Shown one piece after another: positions 16,341 to 23,832 of a DNA stretch of 33,501 nt. The stretch covers positions 1 through 33,501 of the forward strand of contig CAIVSQ010000303.1 in the NCBI GenBank assembly GCA_903908605.1. Reading direction: 5' to 3'. Position numbers and translations under genes: made by a program. How positions within the stretch are numbered: the stretch's first letter is position 1; each line of letters opens with the position of its first letter. Source of the DNA: an uncultured Anaerolineae bacterium. Its GTDB lineage: Bacteria > Chloroflexota > Anaerolineae > Anaerolineales > Villigracilaceae. Below the pieces are notes generated by a model. That model saw only the letters and a list, made by a program, of their open reading frames with translations, did not search any database and had not been told where the DNA came from.

Positions 16341-17858
16341 ATGAACAGTTCCATTACCGCTCAAGAATTAATTGACTTGGCAGACAATATTTCTGATGTT
16401 GTCTGTAATTTTCGTATTGTTCCCAAACAAGCTATCGCCTTTATCAACCGGGCGATTGTGAACATGAGTTTATATACACAAGAAGAGTTCTATCAAGACC
16501 CTGAACTCATTTTTCGTATTGTGCATACCGATGACAGGCATATCCTGAAAAACATGCTTAAGGAAGGTCATCCCCTGCAGGCCGAATTCAGAATGTGCCG
16601 TAGAAACGGGGTGATTTTCAGGGTGCAGGGAAATTTCAATGATGTCTACAATTCCAACCATGAATTGACCGCGGTCTATGCTGTCCTACGGCTTGTCCCG
16701 GATGAAGACGAAGATAGCAAAACCAGCAAAACCATTGCCGTGGATGTCGATCAACGCATGCAGCGGTATATTGAAGAGTTGAAAATCATCAGCGATATTG
16801 GCCGCACGTTAGGCGAAAGCCTGGATTTGGCTGAGATATTCAAACGCCTTGGAACCTCCGTGCATCGTATGTTTCCGGATGTTCACGCTCAATACATCTC
16901 CAAGTATCACCCAGAGGATGACAACATCACCTGCGAATACTGTGTTATCAATGGCGAAGAACTAGATATTAGCGAACTTCCCCCGGTGCCCCTGGATTAT
17001 TCCCCCATGGCTACCCAAAGTAAAGCCATTATTCAGCGAGAACCATATATCATTTCAGATATGGTGGCCCACCGCGGAGGTGCCCAAAACATGGGGCAAC
17101 TGATTGGCTCCGGGCAAATTCCGCGTTCCGCGCTGTATGTGCCCATGCTATCAAAAAACAATGTACTGGGTGTCATCCAGGTCCAATCGACCGAATTGAA
17201 TCGATTTAATGATGAAGATGCCCGTTTGTTGGCCGTGGTAGCCAATGCGGCCGCAACCGTGATGCAAAACGCACAAATTCATCTTGAACTGATGGATTCA
17301 TATAACCAGACGCTTGAAGGTTGGGGGCAGGCAGTCGATCTCAGGGATAAGGAAACCGAAGGCCACAGCCTGCGAGTGGCAGATTTGGCCCGGCGCATGG
17401 CCACGCGCCTTGGAATTGTCGGAGACGCACTCACCGATATCTGGCGAGGAGCATTACTGCATGACATAGGCAAATTGGGCGTTCCAGATGCGGTTCTCTT
17501 CAAACCTGGTGCGTTTACTCCCGAAGAATGGGCAGAAATGCGCAAACACCCACAATTAGCGTTGGACATGCTCAAATCAATCAGTTTTTTGAAGGGCGCC
17601 TTGGATATCCCTTACGGGCACCATGAATGCTGGGATGGCAGCGGTTACCCACGCGGATTGCAGGGCGAAGACATTCCGCTGGCAGCACGAATTTTTGCCT
17701 ACGTGGATGTTTGGGATGCGGTTACTTCAGATCGCCCGTACAGACCAGCCTGGAGCAAAGATAAAGCCCTGGAGTACATACATTCACACCTGGGCACACA
17801 GCTCGACCCTAAACTGGAATTAATCTTCCTGGAAGTAATCCGGGAAGTTAATGGCTGA
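16341..17858 (+). CDS. PAS-GAF-HD-GYP cyclic-di-GMP phosphodiesterase-like protein
   Basis: A cytoplasmic signalling protein of 505 aa with no membrane segments. A PAS-like sensor fold occupies about 13-117, a GAF domain about 145-312, and an HD-GYP output domain about 325-500. The HD-GYP metal and signature residues are present: H342, HDIGK (374-378), HHECWDGSGYP (427-437) and the DVWDA segment (456-460). The family hydrolyses cyclic di-GMP; activity here is inferred from intact motifs. It likely links a small ligand or redox cue to second-messenger levels. No Shine-Dalgarno is evident before the ATG. Its last 11 bases overlap the end of the convergent cyclase gene. Confidence 0.9.
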   Translation: MNSSITAQELIDLADNISDVVCNFRIVPKQAIAFINRAIVNMSLYTQEEFYQDPELIFRIVHTDDRHILKNMLKEGHPLQAEFRMCRRNGVIFRVQGNFNDVYNSNHELTAVYAVLRLVPDEDEDSKTSKTIAVDVDQRMQRYIEELKIISDIGRTLGESLDLAEIFKRLGTSVHRMFPDVHAQYISKYHPEDDNITCEYCVINGEELDISELPPVPLDYSPMATQSKAIIQREPYIISDMVAHRGGAQNMGQLIGSGQIPRSALYVPMLSKNNVLGVIQVQSTELNRFNDEDARLLAVVANAAATVMQNAQIHLELMDSYNQTLEGWGQAVDLRDKETEGHSLRVADLARRMATRLGIVGDALTDIWRGALLHDIGKLGVPDAVLFKPGAFTPEEWAEMRKHPQLALDMLKSISFLKGALDIPYGHHECWDGSGYPRGLQGEDIPLAARIFAYVDVWDAVTSDRPYRPAWSKDKALEYIHSHLGTQLDPKLELIFLEVIREVNG

Positions 17859-18483
17859 TCAGGATCGTCCTGGCTGGAGCTCCATCTGCGCCAAAAATCT
17901 TAAGCGGCAGGCAGTATAGATCATAAAAACCACGCGGCACCTTGGAGAGGTTCAGGCCTTCCAGGATGATTACACCTGCGCTTAATAAAGTGATATGTGC
18001 AGGATGGGGGTCTTCATATGCAGCCACCGACAAATAATCCACCCCTACCAGCTTAATTCCATGTGCCACCAACCACTCGGCTCCATCCTGGGTCACCGAG
18101 ACATAATTCGTCTGGAATTGTCGTTCTTCGGCCGACCACCACTTGGAATTTCGTGTGCCAAACAACAGCCTGGTCGTATGAGTACCAACCGGTACTCTTT
18201 CCAATACTTCGGCGCTGATTTCATCGACATCATCGGGCAGCTGGGTGACATAGCAGGGTCCTGTGAGGATATCAAGCGCAAGGTTATCCACCGTACGCCG
18301 GTCATTAAGAAAATGATGCGGGGCATCCACATGCGTTCCCGTATGTGCAGAAAGTGCCAGCCGGGTCACATTGACCATATCACCTTGATCCATGGACGCC
18401 GCCAGGCCCACCTCCACCCTGGGATCCCCAGGCCAGACCGGCATATCGGATGAAATGGTGAGTGAAACATCATAAATCGTCAT
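17848..18483 (-). CDS. Cyclase-family metal-dependent hydrolase (kynurenine formamidase-like)
   Basis: A 211-aa protein of the cyclase / arylformamidase family, which hydrolyses amides or esters with a metal bound by the HxGTHxDxPxHF motif, here HTGTHVDAPHHF (47-58). The ATG at 18483 has AGGAGG five bases upstream; the longer frame overlaps the capA-like gene and is rejected. The N-terminal opening YDVSLTISSDMPVWPGDP is typical. No tryptophan-degradation genes are nearby, so the natural substrate is not evident. It lies 37 bases after the CapA-type gene and is probably co-transcribed with it. Confidence 0.85.
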   Translation of the reverse strand: MTIYDVSLTISSDMPVWPGDPRVEVGLAASMDQGDMVNVTRLALSAHTGTHVDAPHHFLNDRRTVDNLALDILTGPCYVTQLPDDVDEISAEVLERVPVGTHTTRLLFGTRNSKWWSAEERQFQTNYVSVTQDGAEWLVAHGIKLVGVDYLSVAAYEDPHPAHITLLSAGVIILEGLNLSKVPRGFYDLYCLPLKIFGADGAPARTILISH

Positions 18484-18520
18484 TCGTACCTCCTGAGTAA
18501 TAAACCGCCACGACCACAAA

Positions 18521-20134
18521 TCAGGGCTGCCAACCACTGGCGAGAAAATATTCCTCCAAAAAAGCACTCCGCTCTTCGGGAGTCATGGGCCGGGGTTTTG
18601 AATAATCTTCCAACACCGCAGTCAGAAGTTCAATGCTAACCAGCCTGTCGCCGTAAAATACATAACGATCAAGGAACTCGCGGCGAATATCCGTGGTGGA
18701 AACACCATTATCGTAATAATGTTGCATTTGATCAAAGAACAGGTTGCCTAAACCATAATGGATAAAGACCCCGCTGTGAAACTCCATCGCCTGGGCAAAA
18801 TGAGCCTGGGACCCACTAACCAGGATGGCACCGGCCTCCGCCAAGCGCTCGAAATCATCGCGTTGGGATGGGCGAATTTCTGGGCTGTAATATTCATAAT
18901 GCTGTAGCGTCACAATCACCACATAGCCGTTGGCCTTCTGTCGCTTGATTTCATCCACCAACCAATCGAAATTTCCGCACGCTGCTGAGCCAGGTGAATC
19001 CTTGGCGGCCCAGGCGAATTCGGGTCCAGGCAGGTTGCAACCCAGGAAAACAAACCGAGTGCCACCCCGTTCAACCACAGCTGGCTGTTTTGCGGTGTCC
19101 TCGTCCATTCCACCTGCATAGACTGGCCAGCCATGCGCCGCATAATTATCCAGGGTGGAACGAAGAGCGTCCACCCCCCAGTCATTTACATGGTTACCAC
19201 TCAGTTCAATGACATCCACACCGGCGTAATCCAATAGCTGAATATTTTCGAGGGCACTGCAAAATCGCAGACTGGTACTGTACGGATCAGGCTCAGGACA
19301 ATCCGCAACAAAGGCGACCTCACTGCTGGTATGAAAAATATCTGCGCCACGCAGCCAATCACCAATATCTCGTGCCGGATACTCCACCCCATTTTGGCGC
19401 ATTTTAGCCGAGATGGCGCGTACCAGGGCCGTGGTTCCAGTCATCAGGACAGTGGTCAAGCGGGATGAATCACGATTGCTGACGGGTAGTCTGAAGACAG
19501 GCGGCGTGAGACGATAATTTGCCTTAAGGGGATAATTCACTTCCTGGAAATCCTTGCGAACAGGCGAAATACCATCAATTTCAAGAACTTTCAACTGCGG
19601 GTCCAGTGATTCAAATGGCACAATTCCCCAACTACCGGGTTGCGCCCATAAGCTGGTCATTAATTCATTGCCAACCACCAGCCTGACACCAGGCGATTGC
19701 TGGCCAAAGATTGTCTGCATGGCAGCGTAAGTGGTCTCAGTCATTAATAGTGAAGGCCCGGTGCCCAGCCAGCTATTTTTCAATTCATCAAAGGTGACAG
19801 AATCCCGTACGGTTGGGAAGGCAGCCACCAATGCATAAAACCAGGTGGCAGTCGCTTCACCATCCGGGCTTCCCGCCAGTTCCAGCCGGGCAAGCGCAAC
19901 AGAAGCAGAGCTGGCACGGTTGTAGCCCTGTTGTATGACCAGGGTGCGTAAGTCCGCTGGCACCGCCGCTTCCACCCAAACCTCCTTGTTCGGGGGAATT
20001 ACAGTGCTTGTGGAAAGTGGTGAAACTGTCGGCAGCACGGGAGAATCGACAAACTTCTTTTCAGCTGCAGGCAGTGAACAGGACGTAATGAATAGCATTA
20101 ATAAAAATACTCGGGACATGAACCGTTGGATCAT
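18521..20134 (-). CDS. Lipoprotein with binding-protein-like domain fused to a CapA domain
   Basis: A predicted 537-aa lipoprotein: signal segment RVFLLMLFITSC with lipidated C19, a Ser/Thr/Pro linker, then a domain (about 52-210) resembling phosphate-type periplasmic binding proteins (SWGIVPFESLDPQLKVLEID, then YPLKANY). A CapA/poly-gamma-glutamate-synthesis-type metallophosphoesterase domain (about 225-520) follows. Its SGNHVNDWG (312-320) matches the family NNHxxDxG, and SGSQAHFAQ and HYGLGNLFFD are typical. The usual early metal motif GDxML reads GTTAL (233-237), and the N-x-E motif reads SSE, so the metal site is altered. ATG at 20134 is chosen because the promoter lies eight bases upstream and gives a good signal peptide. 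Likely envelope-associated; substrate unknown. Confidence 0.75.
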   Translation of the reverse strand: MIQRFMSRVFLLMLFITSCSLPAAEKKFVDSPVLPTVSPLSTSTVIPPNKEVWVEAAVPADLRTLVIQQGYNRASSASVALARLELAGSPDGEATATWFYALVAAFPTVRDSVTFDELKNSWLGTGPSLLMTETTYAAMQTIFGQQSPGVRLVVGNELMTSLWAQPGSWGIVPFESLDPQLKVLEIDGISPVRKDFQEVNYPLKANYRLTPPVFRLPVSNRDSSRLTTVLMTGTTALVRAISAKMRQNGVEYPARDIGDWLRGADIFHTSSEVAFVADCPEPDPYSTSLRFCSALENIQLLDYAGVDVIELSGNHVNDWGVDALRSTLDNYAAHGWPVYAGGMDEDTAKQPAVVERGGTRFVFLGCNLPGPEFAWAAKDSPGSAACGNFDWLVDEIKRQKANGYVVIVTLQHYEYYSPEIRPSQRDDFERLAEAGAILVSGSQAHFAQAMEFHSGVFIHYGLGNLFFDQMQHYYDNGVSTTDIRREFLDRYVFYGDRLVSIELLTAVLEDYSKPRPMTPEERSAFLEEYFLASGWQP

Positions 20135-20142
20135 GATACCCG

Positions 20143-20172
20143 AGTATACTCTGCAAAAGGATTGGGAAACAA
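20143..20172 (-). promoter_or_regulatory. Promoter of the capA-like gene (probably leaderless)
   Basis: TTGTTT (20167-20172) and TATACT (20143-20148) are 18 bases apart on the minus strand. Only eight bases separate the -10 box from the ATG at 20134, so RNA would start at or within a few bases of the start codon. No Shine-Dalgarno is present. Confidence 0.55.
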
Positions 20173-20180
20173 GCGCTAAT

Positions 20181-21287
20181 TTATGAGACCGTTTCTTCCC
20201 CAAAAGCGAATTCCCTGACAGCCGCTTCGTCCACCGTCACACCCAGGCCAGGGCCGGTGGGTACGTCAATGGTGCTATCGGCGTTGAGTTTGAAACGCTC
20301 AAAGGTGACATCGCGTGTGTAATAGCGATCCGAGGCAGAAATATCACCTGGAAGACTGAAACCAGGCAGGGAAGCAATCGCAAGATTAGATGCGCGCCCA
20401 ATACCAGTTTCCAACATTCCACCACACCAAACCGGAAGCCCAGCTTGCTGGCACATGCTGTGAATTTCAAGCGCCTGACTTAATCCACCTACCCGCCCGG
20501 GCTTGATATTGATAATCCGGCAGGCTTCCATTTCGATGGCGTATCGCGCATGCCTCGGGGAAATGACGCTTTCATCCAGGCATATCGGCGTGCGCAGTTG
20601 TTTCTGAAACAAGCGGTGATCCCAAATATCATCCTCAAAAAGCGGTTGTTCAATGAGCAATAAGTTGAGGTCATCCAAAGGTCGAAGAATATGCGCATTT
20701 TCCAGGCTGTATGCCGAGTTGGCATCCACTTGCAACCTGATATCCGGGTAAGCCTTGCGTACAGCCTCAGCCTCGCTGACATCCCGCCCCGGCTTGATCT
20801 TGATCTTGATCCGGCGATAGCCATTGGTAATATAGCCATCCACTACTCTCACCAGATCGGCAGTGGTGTCTTGTAAACCGACCGAAACGCCTACATCCAC
20901 CTTACCCCGCGTTGCACCAAACATTTGGAGCAGGGATTGGCCTGTTCTCTTTCCAAGTAAATCCCAAATCGCCATTTCCACACCGGCCTTGGCCAGGTGA
21001 TGTCCCCTAATACCACTGATACGTTTTTGAAAATCAGCGGCGTCTACAACATCCTGCCCCACCAGCAGGGGCAAAACAAAATCCTTAAGGATGTGCATGA
21101 CTGTACCGGTAGTTTCATAGGAGTAGCCAGGGTCCCGGTCAGCGGCGCATTCACCCCAACCAACCAATCCCTCGGACTCAATCCTCACCAGCACGCATTC
21201 CCGGTCATAGATGCGGCCAAATGAGGTTTCAAAATGTGAGACTAGCGGCATTTTTACTGGATAGATAGTAATTTTAGATAGTTTCAT
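20181..21287 (-). CDS. menC: o-Succinylbenzoate synthase / N-acylamino acid racemase family protein
   Basis: An enolase-superfamily protein of 368 aa. Catalytic residues line up with the OSBS/NAAAR subgroup: K163 and K165 in KIKIKPG, metal ligands D188 (QVDANSAY), E213 (IEQPL) and D238 (CLDES), and K262 (NIKPGRVGG), with GGMLETGIGR near the end. Members either dehydrate the menaquinone precursor to o-succinylbenzoate or racemise N-acylamino acids, and many do both. No other men gene is in the window, so the symbol is provisional. It follows the zinc-ribbon gene by 12 bases, and AGGA precedes its ATG. Confidence 0.82.
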   Translation of the reverse strand: MKLSKITIYPVKMPLVSHFETSFGRIYDRECVLVRIESEGLVGWGECAADRDPGYSYETTGTVMHILKDFVLPLLVGQDVVDAADFQKRISGIRGHHLAKAGVEMAIWDLLGKRTGQSLLQMFGATRGKVDVGVSVGLQDTTADLVRVVDGYITNGYRRIKIKIKPGRDVSEAEAVRKAYPDIRLQVDANSAYSLENAHILRPLDDLNLLLIEQPLFEDDIWDHRLFQKQLRTPICLDESVISPRHARYAIEMEACRIINIKPGRVGGLSQALEIHSMCQQAGLPVWCGGMLETGIGRASNLAIASLPGFSLPGDISASDRYYTRDVTFERFKLNADSTIDVPTGPGLGVTVDEAAVREFAFGEETVS

Positions 21288-21299
21288 ACGAATTCCTAC

Positions 21300-21803
21300 T
21301 TATTCTGCTGGATTTTCTGATTCAACTGGCTCAACTTGCTCATCTACAGCAATTTCGATCTTCATACCCGGAACAGGCGTTGCACAGTATGGGCAGACCT
21401 TCCAGGGAAGTTCCAGCAGCTTTTTACAGTGCTGGCACTCCTTGCGAAGTACAGTATGACAATTAGGGCAGACCTGCCAATCATCATGCACCCGACGCTC
21501 ACAACCCGGGCAAAGTAATTGATCTTCAATCGATGCCAGGAGGGCTTCCTCCTCCAGGTTGCGTTGATATCCATCCTCAAGCGTAAGCGCAGGACGCAGG
21601 ATGAGATAAATCAAAACGCCGGGCAGGTTAAGCACCAAAACCACCAGTACGGCAAGTGATATATACATTGGGTCCCGGGTCCGGCTGCGAATGTCACGCC
21701 AGGTCCACACCAGGCAGGCCAACCATAAAGCAGCCAAAAATGCGGCGCCAAATGCTACCAGGATCATCATCAAGCTACTCATAAGGGTCGGATCAATGGT
21801 CAT
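21300..21803 (-). CDS. Membrane-anchored double zinc-ribbon protein
   Basis: A 167-aa protein with two membrane helices (about 10-33 and 46-69) in the style of the phospholipase-D N-terminal/PLDc_N hairpin, then two CxxC-x10-CxxC zinc ribbons. The cysteines are at 98, 101, 112, 115 and 123, 126, 137, 140, facing the cytoplasm if the N-terminus is also inside. The acidic C-terminal tail is probably disordered. No catalytic motif is seen; a protein- or nucleic-acid-binding role is possible but inferred. It lies 33 bases after selB and 12 before the menC-like gene. Confidence 0.75.
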   Translation of the reverse strand: MTIDPTLMSSLMMILVAFGAAFLAALWLACLVWTWRDIRSRTRDPMYISLAVLVVLVLNLPGVLIYLILRPALTLEDGYQRNLEEEALLASIEDQLLCPGCERRVHDDWQVCPNCHTVLRKECQHCKKLLELPWKVCPYCATPVPGMKIEIAVDEQVEPVESENPAE

Positions 21804-21836
21804 AAAAATTTCTCCCGGCTTCTTAACTGGGGAAAA

Positions 21837-23738
21837 TCAACTACGCAAACGTCTAAAATCGCCATCACGAATTGTAACTCCAATCGCATCCAAGTGTTCA
21901 AGCAGACCCAACGCAAATTTCCTACTGGTACCGAACAAATCGCGCACCCCGGCAGCTGATATCGGTCCATGCTCATGGATGGCAGCCGTAATCCTGGCAA
22001 CCATGAGATCATAATCTGTACGACGAAAAACCACTTCCGCAGAAACCTGGATCAGATCGCTCAATTCCAGCAATGCAGCAAAGACATCTTCGCCCACTTC
22101 AGCCTGGCTTTCTTTCACCGATGGAGGAGCAAAAGGCGCAATCTCAAATTTTTGGAGCAAGCCTGCTATCTTGATCTTTTGAGTTGGCGAAAATTGAACA
22201 GCATGCCCGGGAAGTGCCAACCAGGACTTGGTAGTTTGCAGTGCGCCCTCCTGTGCTTCGAGTCGGGCGGTCACCTGGCTGTACAATCGGGGAGATATCT
22301 TCAATCGGCTTTTTAGTTCTTCACGCGGCATACCACGTCTTAACGGCCAGGACCTGTGATAGCTTTCCAGGATGGAAAGGATATTGGCACGCAGGTCATT
22401 CCAATGAGAGACGGGCATAACCCAATCCTCCTCCTTGGGATTATCCACGGACGCCTGGTCAAGCAAGGTTAGCAATCCGGTTTGGATGCATTCGATGGCA
22501 GCAGGCCAGGCCTGGTCTGATTGCAGGCGTGCCTTTGCAATCACATCACGAATGGGGGCTGCGCCAAGAGCCAGGGCAGCCTGAAATAGAACCTCAGATG
22601 GACTGCCGTGGGAAAGAGATTCCAGATTCTTCAGCACCTGCTCATCAAAACGTTTATGACGCTGACTTGGGTGCGGATCGACCACCTGCCCGCCGCCAAG
22701 TGTTTCACCAGGCGAGGGTCGCCGCAAAATAAACCGATCCCCGCGCACAACAGCCAGGGGATTGCGCAATTCCAACTGGATCCAACCTTGTTCAGCGGCA
22801 TTCAAGTCATCCGCGCCCAGGATACGAACTTTCGCCATGCTTTCAGAGGTACCAGTAAATACCTTGACCTCCGTGCCGTGTTTTAGCACAGCAGTAAGAT
22901 CGCGCACCAGGCGCAAACGAGCATCAAAACGTCTCGTGACCTGATAATGCCCCGGGGTGACAAGAGTCTCCCCGCGCGCAATCTCGTCCACCGCAATGCC
23001 TGAAATGTTCACTGCTGTGCGACTTCCTGGGATCGAGACGTCTTCTTTTTTCTTATGGGTTTGCAATCCACGAACCCGGCCAGTACGGCCTGAGGGTAGC
23101 AGTTCAATCTCAGCGCCTACTTGTAACCGCCCATCACTCAGCGTTCCGGTGACAACTGTACCAAAACCGGGCATGGAAAAGACCCGATCCACCGGTAGCC
23201 GCGGCCGGCCCAGATCCAGGCGCTCGGGCAGGTCTTGCAGCAGGTTTTCAAGCACACGCTTAAGCTCTTCCAGGCCAGTACCAACCCGGGCAGATACACG
23301 TATCATGGGGGCTTTTTCAAGTACAGTGCCAATCAGCACACCGCGGATATCATTTTCCACCATATCCAACCATTCAGGGTCATCGAGCATATCGATCTTG
23401 GAAATCACCACCAGACCACGTTGGATCTCAAGCAAGTCAAGGATGGCAAGATGTTCTCTGGTTTGCGGCATGACCCCTTCGTCAGCGGCAATCACCAGCA
23501 AAGCAGCATCGATACCCCCAACCCCTGCGAGCATATTTTCGATAAAATCACGGTGACCGGGAACGTCCACGATACCTATCTCCTGGCCACCTGGCAAAAT
23601 CAGCCAGCCAAAGCCAAGTTCGATGGTCATCTCGCGTTCCTGCTCTTCTTTCAAACGATCGGGGTGAATACCCGTCAGGGCGGCGATAAGGGTGGATTTG
23701 CCGTGATCAACATGCCCGGCAGTACCGATAACACGCAA
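21837..23738 (-). CDS. selB: Selenocysteine-specific elongation factor SelB
   Basis: A GTPase that brings selenocysteyl-tRNA to UGA codons marked by a SECIS hairpin. The 633 aa show G1 GHVDHGKS (8-15), G2 TIELGF (38-43), G3 DVPGH (58-62) and a G4-like SKID (113-116), then the EF-Tu-like beta-barrels and the long winged-helix C-terminal half (about 380-633) that binds SECIS RNA. The start is a TTG with AGGAG six bases upstream; no ATG lies before GTAGHVDHGKS. No selA, selD, selC tRNA or in-frame-UGA gene is in the window, so the rest of the pathway must lie elsewhere. Confidence 0.92.
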   Translation of the reverse strand: MRVIGTAGHVDHGKSTLIAALTGIHPDRLKEEQEREMTIELGFGWLILPGGQEIGIVDVPGHRDFIENMLAGVGGIDAALLVIAADEGVMPQTREHLAILDLLEIQRGLVVISKIDMLDDPEWLDMVENDIRGVLIGTVLEKAPMIRVSARVGTGLEELKRVLENLLQDLPERLDLGRPRLPVDRVFSMPGFGTVVTGTLSDGRLQVGAEIELLPSGRTGRVRGLQTHKKKEDVSIPGSRTAVNISGIAVDEIARGETLVTPGHYQVTRRFDARLRLVRDLTAVLKHGTEVKVFTGTSESMAKVRILGADDLNAAEQGWIQLELRNPLAVVRGDRFILRRPSPGETLGGGQVVDPHPSQRHKRFDEQVLKNLESLSHGSPSEVLFQAALALGAAPIRDVIAKARLQSDQAWPAAIECIQTGLLTLLDQASVDNPKEEDWVMPVSHWNDLRANILSILESYHRSWPLRRGMPREELKSRLKISPRLYSQVTARLEAQEGALQTTKSWLALPGHAVQFSPTQKIKIAGLLQKFEIAPFAPPSVKESQAEVGEDVFAALLELSDLIQVSAEVVFRRTDYDLMVARITAAIHEHGPISAAGVRDLFGTSRKFALGLLEHLDAIGVTIRDGDFRRLRS

Positions 23739-23800
23739 AGGGACTCCTAATGCCCAGCCCGATCACATGCAATTTGTGACCGCAGGCAGTATGGTAAATC

Positions 23801-23825
23801 CAGGGGCGACTGATCATCGCCCCTG
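23801..23825 (-). terminator. Hairpin between the coiled-coil gene and selB
   Basis: CAGGGGCGA and TCGCCCCTG form a perfect nine-pair GC-rich stem with a seven-base loop (TGATCAG on the minus strand). It lies just after the coiled-coil stop. There is no U-tract, so it may be a weak or factor-dependent terminator or a processing barrier. Confidence 0.5.
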
Positions 23826-23832
23826 ATGGTTG

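Noticed and set aside
18484-18567. Longer start for the cyclase-family gene overlapping the capA-like gene
   Set aside because: AGGAGG directly precedes the ATG at 18483 and the extra residues match nothing in the family.
23739-23832. Possible selenocysteine tRNA (selC) next to selB
   Set aside because: The gap contains only a GC-rich nine-pair hairpin; no acceptor, anticodon or T-arm pattern is visible.
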